A DNA stretch of 64,000 nt, taken from contig OW818665.1 of assembly GCA_942493045.1 (NCBI GenBank), positions 2,046,001-2,110,000 of the forward strand. Direction: 5' to 3'. The notes under the pieces were generated by a model, which saw nothing but the letters and a program-made list of their open reading frames with translations, had not been told where the DNA came from and did not search any database. The position numbers and the translations under genes were made by a program. This document shows positions 1 to 8,457 of the stretch, one piece after another; within the stretch, counting starts at the first letter, position 1; the number at the start of each line of letters is the position of its first letter. The DNA comes from Teretinema sp942493045. Lineage in GTDB: Bacteria > Spirochaetota > Spirochaetia > Treponematales > Treponemataceae.

Positions 1-986
1 GGGAAAACGGCGGCGATATCAGCTGCCGAAACTTCTAGACTGCGGTGCTCGGTACCCAGGCGTTCGGACATTTCACGTTGATAAATGCCTTCGTCAAATT
101 CCGCATCTGTAAAACGCAGCGAAAAAGTGTGTAAGGGCACATCCGTATACTTGCTGATAATCGCCGAGGTGACGGAAGAATCGATTCCACCGGATAGATA
201 GGCGCCAACAGGAACATCGCTGCGTAAAAAACGCAGGCGGGTAGAATCCACCAAAGCCTGTCGCAATCGCGCCCCGTTTTCTTCTATACTTGAGTCGACA
301 ATATCAACGGCTTTTGGGAATTCTGTTTTCCAATGGGGCTTCTTTTCAAGTTTTCCATTTTTCAGTATCGCCCAATAACCCGGTTCTAGCTCACAGACGC
401 CCTGATAAATTGTTTGAGGCGCTACGGTGGACCAAAACGTAAAGGTCTGATCCAAACCTGCCGGATCAAAGGCCCGGGTAACCGTCGCGTCGGCGAAAAG
501 CGCCTTTACTTCGGAAGCGAACAAAAAACGTTGTCCCGAGAAAACATAATGCAAGGGAGCGATTCCCGCCGGATCTCGGGAGAGGATTAGTTCCCCCCGC
601 TTATTGTCCCACAGAGCGATGGCCCATTGCCCATTGAATCTAGAAAAACAGTCCGGACCCCAGGCCTCCCAGGCATGCACGATCACTTCAGTGTCGGAAG
701 CGGTTTTCATGCGATGGCCAAGAGCTGTCAACTCCCGTGAAAGCTCGATATAATTAAATATCTCACCATTAAAGGAAATCCAGATACTACCGTCTTCATT
801 TGACAAGGGCTGGACGCCTCCCGCGGTATCGATAATCGCGAGCCTGGTATGTCCAAGAGCAGCACGACCGTCACGATAATAACCGGAGCCGTCTGGACCA
901 CGATGAGCAAGCCGGCCGATCATCTTTTTGATTAGTTCTGGATCGGGCACTTGATAGGGCGATACAAATCCGCATATACCGCACAT
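1..986 (-). CDS. asnB: Asparagine synthetase (glutamine-hydrolysing), N-terminal 328 residues; C-terminus outside window
   Basis: Class II glutamine amidotransferase fused to an ATP-pyrophosphatase-type synthetase domain; the family amidates aspartate, and in polysaccharide loci may amidate sugar acids. The reading starts MCGICGF, so the catalytic Cys2 is in place. HRGPDGSG, GEIFNY and SDTEV blocks of the glutaminase domain follow. The synthetase P-loop SGGIDSS lies near bases 180-215. The gene runs off the left edge, so completeness cannot be judged. It starts 3 bases after the stop of the small ACP-like gene and ends the minus-strand run that begins near 4602. An intact glutaminase Cys argues against a lasso-type cyclase and for an ordinary AsnB of an exopolysaccharide cluster. 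Confidence 0.9.
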   Translation of the reverse strand, partial: MCGICGFVSPYQVPDPELIKKMIGRLAHRGPDGSGYYRDGRAALGHTRLAIIDTAGGVQPLSNEDGSIWISFNGEIFNYIELSRELTALGHRMKTASDTEVIVHAWEAWGPDCFSRFNGQWAIALWDNKRGELILSRDPAGIAPLHYVFSGQRFLFASEVKALFADATVTRAFDPAGLDQTFTFWSTVAPQTIYQGVCELEPGYWAILKNGKLEKKPHWKTEFPKAVDIVDSSIEENGARLRQALVDSTRLRFLRSDVPVGAYLSGGIDSSVTSAIISKYTDVPLHTFSLRFTDAEFDEGIYQREMSERLGTEHRSLEVSAADIAAVF

Positions 987-988
987 CG

Positions 989-1195
989 TTATACACCCAT
1001 TCTTTTGTATACAAAATTTCGAAGGTCTTCCGGTTTCGACAAGTTGATGGGCGAAATCTCATCATCGCTTAATCCCAACTTAAAACATTCCTCGACAAAC
1101 ATTGCCGATTCTACCGCCCGCAATTCAGGATCGGATAGCACAGTGGCAGAGGCTGAATAATCGCTCAGCAAGGCGTCAATTCTGCTTTTTTCCAT
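989..1195 (-). CDS. ACP-like small protein without the phosphopantetheine serine
   Basis: A 68-residue protein whose second half aligns by eye with helix II and III of acyl carrier proteins: AVESAMFVEECF resembles the TVELVMALEEEF stretch of E. coli ACP, followed by an acidic turn (LSDDEI) and a final helix. In that alignment the residue at the modified serine position is Glu24, and no DSL motif exists, so it should not carry a 4'-phosphopantetheine arm. A ribosome site (GGAG) lies 9 bases before the ATG. It sits between wzz and asnB in the same direction; a true ACP is encoded 2.3 kb upstream in the same run. It may be a non-acylated partner protein; the function is unknown. Confidence 0.6.
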   Translation of the reverse strand: MEKSRIDALLSDYSASATVLSDPELRAVESAMFVEECFKLGLSDDEISPINLSKPEDLRNFVYKRMGV

Positions 1196-1241
1196 ACTTT
1201 TTTACTCCGTTATCTTTTTTAAGGAAGCAACCTGAAAAGAG

Positions 1242-2177
1242 TCACTCCTTGACCAGGTATTTTCTCTTAAAAGTCCTTAAAAAATTAATCGCGAAGGCCA
1301 TTGCCGAGCTGCCTCCGAATCCCATCAAGAAAGCAATAATTACATAATTTTTTCTGCTTGGTCCGGCCTTCATATCAGGAACCTCAGCCAGTTCAAAAAC
1401 CTGGAACACAGGTTGACTTTCGGGAGCCAGTCGGGCAGCCTCGTATTGCGGCGATAAAGTATCATAAATCCGCTGCTGAACATCAAGTTCCGAGGCATAT
1501 TGTGAATAAGAAGGATGGATATCGGGAATGGTTTTCAACCGATAGGTTAACGTCGCAATGTCTTTTTTTACCTCTTCCAGCTTTTCTTCCAGAATCTGCT
1601 GCTGGTTCTGCCTGGCAAGGTTACGATTCTGTTGATACCATTCCTCAAGCAAGCCAATCAATCGATTCACCATATCCTTGGCACGCACGGGATCACTATC
1701 CGTGTACATAATTCGCATGATCGCGGTTGTCGAAGAATAATTAAACTGATAGCGGGCAATTATCGAATCGCGAATCTGACCCTTAGTTCTGGAATCGTTT
1801 TCCTTAATAAGGTCAAATTCATCTATCAATTGATCAACGATAGTCCTGCTGCGCATCAGCTCCATAATTTGGGCGCCATAATCAAAACCACGCATGCTAT
1901 TCGTGGGGTTAATGCCAAGCGCGGACAGAATACTGCTGCTGATATCATTCTGATTACTCTGCTGGATAAGGATTTTAGCATGCGCGGTATAATAATTCGG
2001 CATAAAACTTTCGCTCGGCGGCAACAGCAGACTGACAACACATATCGCAATGACCGCTGACGTCAGAAGAAAAGTTGTAATGATTACAAACCATTTGTAG
2101 CGCAACCATATCGCGAAATAGGATAGAAAAATCTCAAACGCTGGTTTTTCCTCTTCCTCGGTAAAACGTGTTTCCAT
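1242..2177 (-). CDS. wzz: Wzz/GumC-type polysaccharide chain-length regulator
   Basis: A 311-residue inner-membrane protein that in Wzx/Wzy systems sets polymer length together with the polymerase. It has a short cytoplasmic N-terminus, a first membrane segment at about residues 29-53, a long periplasmic part with coiled-coil character (LARQNQQQILEEKLEEVKKD) and a second membrane segment near residues 278-298. The Pro-rich motif expected before the second segment is visible as VPDMKAGPSRKNY. There is no C-terminal tyrosine kinase domain, so it is the Wzz form rather than a fused Wzc. It belongs to the minus-strand run with the nucleotidyltransferase and asnB. Confidence 0.85.
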   Translation of the reverse strand: METRFTEEEEKPAFEIFLSYFAIWLRYKWFVIITTFLLTSAVIAICVVSLLLPPSESFMPNYYTAHAKILIQQSNQNDISSSILSALGINPTNSMRGFDYGAQIMELMRSRTIVDQLIDEFDLIKENDSRTKGQIRDSIIARYQFNYSSTTAIMRIMYTDSDPVRAKDMVNRLIGLLEEWYQQNRNLARQNQQQILEEKLEEVKKDIATLTYRLKTIPDIHPSYSQYASELDVQQRIYDTLSPQYEAARLAPESQPVFQVFELAEVPDMKAGPSRKNYVIIAFLMGFGGSSAMAFAINFLRTFKRKYLVKE

Positions 2178-2247
2178 TTGCTGTCACATCCTCTTTGCCA
2201 GTATACATGATGGATATATTGCCGTAAAGGTAATCATTCCATCAGGC

Positions 2248-3462
2248 TTACAGCATCTTTGCTATCTTGCGAATCAGGCGAATCAAGTATCTCAATGGCT
2301 CCAGCGCGTATAACAATACCGCGAAAACAGACCGCTGCGGGAGACCGTACAAACGCGCCAGTTTGTATGTCGGTTGCATAAACAAAGGGAACAACAGTAT
2401 TGACCTTATTTTGGCCCTCACTGATCCCTGCAATATAAAAGGGGCAACCAGCCGATATTGAAAAATCGCGAAGCGGTCATAAACGTCGATGTCTTTAATA
2501 CAGGCTAACAGCCTTCCCAGCAGCCACAATTGCCGCGGAACTAAATGGCTTTCAAGCCTTTCTATAAAACCCGGAGGCGAACAAGGCTGACTGAACAAGT
2601 CATTGAGACGAAGGAAAGCGGCAAGATAATAAATCAAGCCGAACTTTACAGCGCGGGTTTCAAGCGCGCACCAGTCTATTCCCGCCGATACAAGATTCCG
2701 CAAATCAAAAAGGTGACGCAGGATAAAATCCTTTCGTACCGGCGATCGCTTCAGTGTCCCGTGAAGCGCCAGTAATATAAGTCTGTCTTCAGCGCACAAA
2801 TATCGGCATTCACTGACAGGGTCAAGAATGCTGGACGCGGTAAAATCATTCAACGCATACCGCAGTCCGGTTAATTTCTCGTCATACACCCGGGCAGTTT
2901 CGAAAAAAGAGGTGTGCAACTCGATCAACACCCCAGTTTCCGGTTCGCGGAACTCGAATTGGTTTGACCATTTTAACAGGCGGTCCCAATTCCGGTATTC
3001 ACAATTTTTGATAAACATGTTCCGCTCAAACCCGACATACGCGTATCCATTCGACTCCAGTAGCTGTATAGTCGAAATGAGCTGCCCTTCAGGAATCAGC
3101 AAATCCACATCGCCCATGTCCCGCGGATTACCAAGGGCCAGACTTTCACCTTTCAATAAAGTGGGACATACGGAAGTTTCAACAATCAAGGCAATGGTTT
3201 TTTTCGCTGCCCTGGCCCACAGTTTTCTGTCCTGCTCCGCTGTCATACCATTAAAGGTTGCCCACTTGACCCAAGCGAACGGTGCCTCTGACAGAGAAGA
3301 AATCGATTCGGCTAAAATGCTTCTAATTCTATGCTTGACTGACAAACGTGTCAGTACATCCGGTTCACACCTAAGAAGCTCCGGCAACAGAGCCTCTCCG
3401 CGCAGCAGGGCCAGAAGCAGCTTCACTTCGATAAGCCTTACCGGACTTCTGTTACTCAGCAT
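2248..3462 (-). CDS. Nucleotidyltransferase-family protein (PF14907-like, NTP_transf_5)
   Basis: A 404-residue cytoplasmic protein that fits the uncharacterised nucleotidyltransferase family found in exopolysaccharide and modified-peptide gene clusters. The central signature is MGDVDLLIP (residues about 134-142), the paired Asp metal-binding motif, followed by a short helix and a strand ending ELHTSFF. The C-terminal half is helical and rich in hydrophobic residues (LFPLFMQPTYKLARLYGLP). The donor nucleotide and acceptor are unknown for the family. It lies between the ACP gene and wzz in the same direction. Co-occurrence with PqqD, HprK-like and S26 proteins, all present 25 kb away, is known for exosortase-type and lasso-type loci, but physical linkage here is only regional. 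Confidence 0.75.
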   Translation of the reverse strand: MLSNRSPVRLIEVKLLLALLRGEALLPELLRCEPDVLTRLSVKHRIRSILAESISSLSEAPFAWVKWATFNGMTAEQDRKLWARAAKKTIALIVETSVCPTLLKGESLALGNPRDMGDVDLLIPEGQLISTIQLLESNGYAYVGFERNMFIKNCEYRNWDRLLKWSNQFEFREPETGVLIELHTSFFETARVYDEKLTGLRYALNDFTASSILDPVSECRYLCAEDRLILLALHGTLKRSPVRKDFILRHLFDLRNLVSAGIDWCALETRAVKFGLIYYLAAFLRLNDLFSQPCSPPGFIERLESHLVPRQLWLLGRLLACIKDIDVYDRFAIFQYRLVAPFILQGSVRAKIRSILLFPLFMQPTYKLARLYGLPQRSVFAVLLYALEPLRYLIRLIRKIAKML

Positions 3463-3512
3463 TAATGCACCTAGTAAAACGCATAGAGCATCTTATCAGC
3501 GGCACCAGCGAA

Positions 3513-3767
3513 TCAGCTCTTTGACAGAATAAACCGGGAAAGATTATTCAGGGAATCAAGATTCTCCGGAATAAGCTCTTTATCATCCATCGTGATACCG
3601 AAAGTCTGCTCCACAAATTCAATCAACTCCATAATGCCGGTTGAATCAATAATTCCTTTTTCAATAAAAGAATCATCATCGGCTATTATTTCGTTTTCGT
3701 TTCCGAACAGGAAATTCGCAACAATGTACTTTTTTACCGTGTTTGTGATTTCTACTTTTGACGCCAT
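3513..3767 (-). CDS. Acyl carrier protein
   Basis: An 84-residue acidic protein with the ACP fold signature: helix I, then GIIDSTGIMELI containing the presumed 4'-phosphopantetheine attachment Ser42, then helix II (LIEFVEQTFGI) and the final helix. The start at 3767 is preferred over an ATG 12 bases upstream because GGAG lies 6-7 bases before it. The SGNH-like lipoprotein gene ends 16 bases upstream. A dedicated ACP in a polysaccharide locus suggests acyl or amino-acyl decoration of the polymer or of a lipid carrier; no acyl-ACP ligase is encoded in this window, so the acyl source is not known. Confidence 0.85.
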   Translation of the reverse strand: MASKVEITNTVKKYIVANFLFGNENEIIADDDSFIEKGIIDSTGIMELIEFVEQTFGITMDDKELIPENLDSLNNLSRFILSKS

Positions 3768-3783
3768 TTGTTTCTCCATTTTT

Positions 3784-4602
3784 CTAATCCAGAGAGGATA
3801 GGAAGTGCAATAATTTATGGGCTACCAACGAAGCCCCTGTTTGATTAAGATGTCCGCCATCGTTTGTGTATTCAGGAACAAGGCTAAAGTACTCAACTCC
3901 ATTATGAATCTTCACGGAGCGTCTTGAGTTAGCATAAGTAGATTCAATCAACGCCAGATCAAATACGTCCGGGTAATGCGAACGGATCAGGTTATTAAAC
4001 TCTTCCCGCCTGAAATTCTCCAGGGCCCCGCCCGGAAGGCGCCGTAATAGCTTTTTCACCCAGGCTTTAGGACCTGTTTGCACAGTCGTCAAAGGCACCG
4101 TGAAATGGACCAGCCGTAAGGCAGGATACTGACTTATTAACGAGCGTACTGCTTTGTCATATTCTTCAAACACAGCTGCAACATTTGTTTCCGCGGAAAA
4201 GTCGACATAACAGAATTTCAGCATAGCGACGTCAATTTCTTTTCCCAGGCCCGAGGACAGGATCTGGTTGAATTCTTCAATTTTGGACAATGGGTACTGA
4301 TTTTCGCCAACCAAAGAATGCAAAAAAACCGGGTTTTCTCCGTTATAATCCGCGACACCATCCTGCACCGTCAGGGAGTCCCCGGTTATTCTTTTGACAC
4401 CGGCCAATATATTCGAACCAACAGATTGATGCGCGAAATAAATCCTCTTTTGCGCAATACTTTGAATTATTTCAGCCGAAATCATACTAAACTCCGAATC
4501 ATCCACTGGAACAACCTGACTACAGGCTGAATTTGAAAAAAAGAGCAATAATAACCCTGCAATAAGGAATGAATATTGACTTTTACTATTCTGCTTTGTC
4601 AT
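3784..4602 (-). CDS. SGNH/GDSL-like lipoprotein of the polysaccharide locus
   Basis: A 272-residue protein with a signal peptide ending in a lipobox-like SNSAC (Cys27), so probably lipid-anchored. After the leader, FAHQSVGSNI looks like the nucleophile block and the C-terminal NDGGHLNQTGA looks like the Asp-x-x-His block of the SGNH hydrolase fold. Such proteins add or remove acetyl groups from exported polysaccharide. The ATG has no clear ribosome site; a promoter-like TTGAAA-17-TAATAT ends only about 7 bases upstream, which would make the message nearly leaderless. It heads the minus-strand run towards asnB. The catalytic assignment is by motif only. Confidence 0.6.
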   Translation of the reverse strand: MTKQNSKSQYSFLIAGLLLLFFSNSACSQVVPVDDSEFSMISAEIIQSIAQKRIYFAHQSVGSNILAGVKRITGDSLTVQDGVADYNGENPVFLHSLVGENQYPLSKIEEFNQILSSGLGKEIDVAMLKFCYVDFSAETNVAAVFEEYDKAVRSLISQYPALRLVHFTVPLTTVQTGPKAWVKKLLRRLPGGALENFRREEFNNLIRSHYPDVFDLALIESTYANSRRSVKIHNGVEYFSLVPEYTNDGGHLNQTGASLVAHKLLHFLSSLD

Positions 4603-4608
4603 TCTAAA

Positions 4609-4637
4609 ATATTAGCGTAGTTATTCAATTCTTTCAA
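4609..4637 (-). promoter_or_regulatory. Sigma-70-like promoter for the SGNH lipoprotein run
   Basis: On the minus strand TTGAAA (4637-4632) and TAATAT (4614-4609) are 17 bases apart. The predicted start of transcription falls at or next to the ATG at 4602, implying a leaderless or very short leader transcript. No other promoter is obvious for this six-gene run. Confidence 0.35.
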
Positions 4638-4694
4638 CCTCAGGACTTAAAAAAATAAAGATTTTGCATATAAAGGAGCTTTTAAAGCAGGTTA

Positions 4695-4738
4695 ATCGCG
4701 TACAAAATCTGATACAGAATACAGATTTTACACGCGAT
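4695..4738. promoter_or_regulatory. Long inverted repeat between divergent genes
   Basis: Two 17-base arms (4695-4711 and 4722-4738) are inverted copies with 2 mismatches around a 10-base AT-rich centre. The arms carry ATCGCGT at the outside and AAAATCTG at the inside. It lies between the divergent SGNH and wzx genes, so it could be a regulator operator or a transcript hairpin. No T-run follows on either strand, which argues against a terminator. Confidence 0.5.
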
Positions 4739-4851
4739 AGACATTGCCGAAGCATTCCGGTTAAAATAATACTGCTGATCGGCGACACTAATGCCTGAAA
4801 AGCCAAATTTCACCTAAAAGTTTGCCACAACCGGGTAAAACAGGAATAAAC

Positions 4852-6270
4852 ATGAGAGAACCCCATACCCCGAAATCATCGTTCCAACAGGCCGCGTCAG
4901 ATACACAAAATCCACCAGTCAACTATAAAACCAAGGCTCTCGAAGCAGCACTCTATATCGTATTCGGATTCGGACTCTCCCAAATAATCCGTTTGGGCGG
5001 AAATATCGTATTAACACGGCTTCTCGCCCCGGAGCTTTTCGGACTGGTAACCCTGGCCAGAGTTTTTATAATCGGATTAACCCTTTTTTCGGATTTCGGT
5101 CTGGAACCCGCTATAATCAGAAGTTCGCGCTCGCATGACTCTCACTTTCTCAACACTGCCTGGACCCTGCAAATTATCAGAAGCGCGCTGCTGGCGCTCA
5201 TTTCCATAATCATCGCGATTCCGGTCGCTCTGTTTTATAAGCAACCCGTCTTAATGGCCGTCATTCCGGTGATCGGTCTGTTTTCGATGATTTCCGGATT
5301 CCAATCAACTTCGCTATCACTGCTGCGTAGGGACCTGCAGCAAAGCAAAATGATATTTATGGAAATCAGCATCCAGATCATCAGTCTCGGGTGTACAGTG
5401 CTTGCCGCCTACAAATTCCGAACAATTTGGGCTCTGCTTTCCGGAGAGTTAATCGGCTCAACATTGCGAGTTCTCTGGAGCCACGCGCTCAACCGGGGCC
5501 AACCGAACCGTTTCGAAATGGAAAAAGAGGCCACCCACGAATTGATCAGCTTCGGAAAATGGATTCTGGTGTCGACGGCGATGATGTTCCTGGCGGCCCA
5601 AGCCGACCGCTTATTGCTCGGAAAACTTTTCACAATGACGGGTCTCGGAGTCTACACAATAGCAGCCACTTTGGCAGAAATTCCCAAACAGGTCACTCAA
5701 CAGCTGAGCGGAAAGGTCATTTACCCTTTGATAACCAAATATGCCCATCTTTCACGCTCGGACCTGCGCCTCAAGATAATAGGCCCCCGCGGAAAAATGC
5801 TTTTACTGCTGATTATCCCTTTGGCGCTATTCGCCAGTTTCGGAGATTTTGTAATTTACAGCCTTTATGACGAACGCTACGCCGCGGCAGCCTGGATTTT
5901 CCCGATGCTCGCGATCGGCATGTGGCCTTTTCTGCTTACCACCTCGATAAACAGCACCCTCTATGTCATCGCGAAACCCAAGTATATGGCTTCCGCGAAT
6001 TTTACCAAATTCCTGTACATGGCTATACTTATTCCCGTAGCATACCGTCTCGGGGGGGAGCCAGGCGTCATTCTGGTCATTGTACTAAACGACCTGCCAT
6101 CCTATATTGTGATCAATTACGGTTTATATCGGGAGAAGCTGTCAATGCTGAAGCAGGATGCCCTGATGACAATTATTTTGGTATGCATTACCGCTCTTTT
6201 AATTGCGATTCGATTGGTAATTGGCATTGGATTTCCCGGGCAAGAGGCATTTCTGACCGCGGTCAGTTAA
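4852..6270 (+). CDS. wzx: Polysaccharide flippase, Wzx/MOP superfamily
   Basis: A 472-residue polytopic inner-membrane protein of the oligosaccharide flippase family, which moves undecaprenyl-linked repeat units to the periplasm. The family opening is visible in GFGLSQIIRLGGNIVLTRLL followed by APELFGLV, and about a dozen hydrophobic segments follow. The start at 4852 is preferred because AGGA lies about 8 bases before it; an in-frame TTG at 4822 would extend the reading by 10 residues. A non-hydrophobic segment with Arg and Lys lies near the middle, as in other Wzx proteins. Next gene downstream is an acyltransferase, 33 bases away. Confidence 0.9.
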   Translation: MREPHTPKSSFQQAASDTQNPPVNYKTKALEAALYIVFGFGLSQIIRLGGNIVLTRLLAPELFGLVTLARVFIIGLTLFSDFGLEPAIIRSSRSHDSHFLNTAWTLQIIRSALLALISIIIAIPVALFYKQPVLMAVIPVIGLFSMISGFQSTSLSLLRRDLQQSKMIFMEISIQIISLGCTVLAAYKFRTIWALLSGELIGSTLRVLWSHALNRGQPNRFEMEKEATHELISFGKWILVSTAMMFLAAQADRLLLGKLFTMTGLGVYTIAATLAEIPKQVTQQLSGKVIYPLITKYAHLSRSDLRLKIIGPRGKMLLLLIIPLALFASFGDFVIYSLYDERYAAAAWIFPMLAIGMWPFLLTTSINSTLYVIAKPKYMASANFTKFLYMAILIPVAYRLGGEPGVILVIVLNDLPSYIVINYGLYREKLSMLKQDALMTIILVCITALLIAIRLVIGIGFPGQEAFLTAVS

Positions 6271-6303
6271 TACCGCGCTATGAACTGAACAAAGGAGAAC
6301 CTT

Positions 6304-7185
6304 ATGTCAAAACGACGTACTGATATTGAATTACTCAGGATCATTGCCGCTTTTTGCATAGTTGTTTTTCATACCATGCGCAGCAGCTGGATAATCTTCT
6401 TCAGTTTCGGAGTAGTTTTTTTTGCCACGCTGGCTGTCTACTTCGCCGCGGTTTCGTCGAAAGACCACTCGGTGAAATCCAGGTTGCTCGAAAACGGAAT
6501 ACCCTTTGCCTTCTGGTTTCTTTTTTATGGAATGATTGAGTTATTCTTCGACGGATCATTCTTTCCCAAAACCCATGGAGATTACCGGGACTACCTTGCC
6601 CCTACGGCAATTCATCTCTGGTTCCTGCCATTCATCGCTGTAGCGCTTATTGCGGCAGATTTTATAAAAAAGATCAACAAAAAGAAATTGATGGCCCTGA
6701 TCAGCGCGACAGCGGCCATCGCGATCATCAGCACGGCCCCCTTCTGGCGCAAAATTGATATCCCCGCACCGTACGCACAATACGCGCAAACCGTGGCAGC
6801 CGCCTTGATCGGCCTTTTTCTCGCCTGGCGCAAAGAGCTTGCCTTGAAGACCCAGCTGATACTGCTCATTGGCTTGTTCGCGGCGTCCGGGCTATGCATT
6901 GCCGTCGGTCAGCTGGGAATCGGCGCTATCTACCTGACGGGTTTGATCATGTGTTTACCGTTATTGTCCACCAGGTCCATCATCCCGGAAAGCCAGGCTA
7001 TCACGCTAATCTCCGGCGCGACATTCGGTATTTACCTGGTACATCCCTTTATCATTCGATGCCTTTATTACATCCGGGATTGGGAGTCCGTTCTGATAGC
7101 TCCGCTGACCTTCCTGTGCTCGTTGCTGTTGGTTTTAACAATCCAGCGCTTTCTCCCTGAGAAATTCCGTTCCATACTGTTTTAG
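6304..7185 (+). CDS. Membrane acyltransferase, family 3 (polysaccharide O-acyl transfer)
   Basis: A 293-residue polytopic protein starting RRTDIELLRIIAAFCIVVFH, the N-terminal block of acyltransferase family 3, with the conserved His (VVFH) predicted to take part in acyl transfer. About nine to ten membrane segments follow, and the end reads GIYLVHPFIIR as in the family. It is shorter than the usual 330-380 residues. A good ribosome site (AAGGAGAACC) precedes the ATG. It likely O-acylates a lipid-linked sugar or the repeat unit. It converges on the glycosyltransferase at 7200 with only 14 bases between. Confidence 0.8.
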   Translation: MSKRRTDIELLRIIAAFCIVVFHTMRSSWIIFFSFGVVFFATLAVYFAAVSSKDHSVKSRLLENGIPFAFWFLFYGMIELFFDGSFFPKTHGDYRDYLAPTAIHLWFLPFIAVALIAADFIKKINKKKLMALISATAAIAIISTAPFWRKIDIPAPYAQYAQTVAAALIGLFLAWRKELALKTQLILLIGLFAASGLCIAVGQLGIGAIYLTGLIMCLPLLSTRSIIPESQAITLISGATFGIYLVHPFIIRCLYYIRDWESVLIAPLTFLCSLLLVLTIQRFLPEKFRSILF

Positions 7186-7199
7186 CGCTTTTTTACAAC

Positions 7200-8204
7200 T
7201 CAACCTTCGTTCTCCAGCGCTCGGTAAAAGTCCACTACCTTTTTTTCCATACTGTCCAAACCATATTTTATTGACATCTTCAGAGAACCGGCCCGGATTC
7301 TTTCCTTTAAGGCGTTATCGGTCAACAGACGAACCAGCATCCCGGCGGCCGCCGTACAGTCGCCATCAGCAGCAACCAAGGCAGTTTCATTATCCCGCAT
7401 AAATTCGGAAGCCCCGCCTCCGGTAAAACCTACCACGGCGCAGCCGCAAGCCATCGCTTCGATATGCGGTCTGCCGAAGCCTTCCGGATACCCGGTCGAA
7501 AGGAAAATATCGGCCTGCTGATACCTTTCAATCAATTCTTTCTGGGGCAGATCGTCCGCGTAAATCCAGGTGAGTGGCGAAAGGGTGTACTCTCTCTCAA
7601 CCAAAGCCCTGATCTGTTCGATGTCGGCCTTATTTTTTCTCGGCAGACATAGAATGGTATTCCGCGTCTTTTTTTCAGGTTGATAAGTATACTGCGTCAA
7701 ATCTATGCCATTGGTGATGGTGGTGCATTCCACGCCCATCTCTTTCAAGATATAGTCACTGACATACTGGGAAACGGTCATAACTTTCTCATATCCCAAA
7801 TCCAAATATGTCCGCCCGCGGTCCCGCGGTTTAAAACCGCCAAGTAGCGCCCGTTTCCGTCGAAGCGAGAACTGATACCATTTGGGTTCATAAAATTGGT
7901 GATATATGGAAAACCAATTCTGAGCCAACATCAGCTTATGCGCGTTCTTGAATAACAATCCCTCATAGAGAAACACCTCGGAGGCAACAACAATATCATC
8001 CGGATTCAAGGTAAAACCGACATCCTTATAACTGAGAACCTCCAGAGGCATGTCAAACCAGGACACCTTGTTACTGTCGCGATGCAGCGGGTAGGCTTCA
8101 AAACCGGCCTTCCTCAAAAAACTGCAATGTAGATATCTGGTAAGTATTCCCCCGCAAGGCTTAGGATTCGGCGGCACCAGATAAAATATTCTTCCGATTT
8201 TCAT
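7200..8204 (-). CDS. Glycosyltransferase, GT4/GT1-like (GT-B fold)
   Basis: A 334-residue cytoplasmic glycosyltransferase. The N-terminal domain opens with KIGRIFYLVPPNPKPCGGI, the start of many GT-B enzymes with an early Gly-rich loop. The nucleotide-sugar site is GFGRPHIEAMACGCAVVGF, which contains the EX7E-type element. The sugar transferred cannot be told from sequence. It is transcribed from a divergent promoter region at 8205-8457 and converges on the acyltransferase gene. Confidence 0.85.
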   Translation of the reverse strand: MKIGRIFYLVPPNPKPCGGILTRYLHCSFLRKAGFEAYPLHRDSNKVSWFDMPLEVLSYKDVGFTLNPDDIVVASEVFLYEGLLFKNAHKLMLAQNWFSIYHQFYEPKWYQFSLRRKRALLGGFKPRDRGRTYLDLGYEKVMTVSQYVSDYILKEMGVECTTITNGIDLTQYTYQPEKKTRNTILCLPRKNKADIEQIRALVEREYTLSPLTWIYADDLPQKELIERYQQADIFLSTGYPEGFGRPHIEAMACGCAVVGFTGGGASEFMRDNETALVAADGDCTAAAGMLVRLLTDNALKERIRAGSLKMSIKYGLDSMEKKVVDFYRALENEG

Positions 8205-8299
8205 TGATTCCCCTCATGCTTTCCGCTTATAAAGCCTCGCGCGCGCTCAATCTTACAAGCCGTAACATTTTTTTATACGCCGTTTGAAAGGCTTTTCTG

Positions 8300-8328
8300 A
8301 ATATAATCATATCACACTAGTTGTTCAA
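8300..8328 (-). promoter_or_regulatory. Promoter for the glycosyltransferase at 7200-8204
   Basis: Minus strand TTGAAC (8328-8323) and TATATT (8305-8300) with a 17-base spacer, about 95 bases before the ATG. It lies in the AT-rich divergent intergenic region and gives a plausible leader. Confidence 0.45.
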
Positions 8329-8342
8329 GTCAGGGAAACTGC

Positions 8343-8371
8343 TTGCAGAACCAATACCGCTGAGGTATACT
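8343..8371 (+). promoter_or_regulatory. Promoter for the glycosyltransferase at 8458-9375
   Basis: Plus strand TTGCAG (8343-8348) and TATACT (8366-8371) with a 17-base spacer, about 85 bases before the GTG start. The -35 box is weak and the -10 box is close to consensus. Confidence 0.4.
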
Positions 8372-8457
8372 TTTTGGAGTAATTCATTACTTTGTCCGTT
8401 TTTCTGCACCTGAAATATGGATTACTAAAAAAATAGCTGCGCAGGAAGTAGTAAAAA

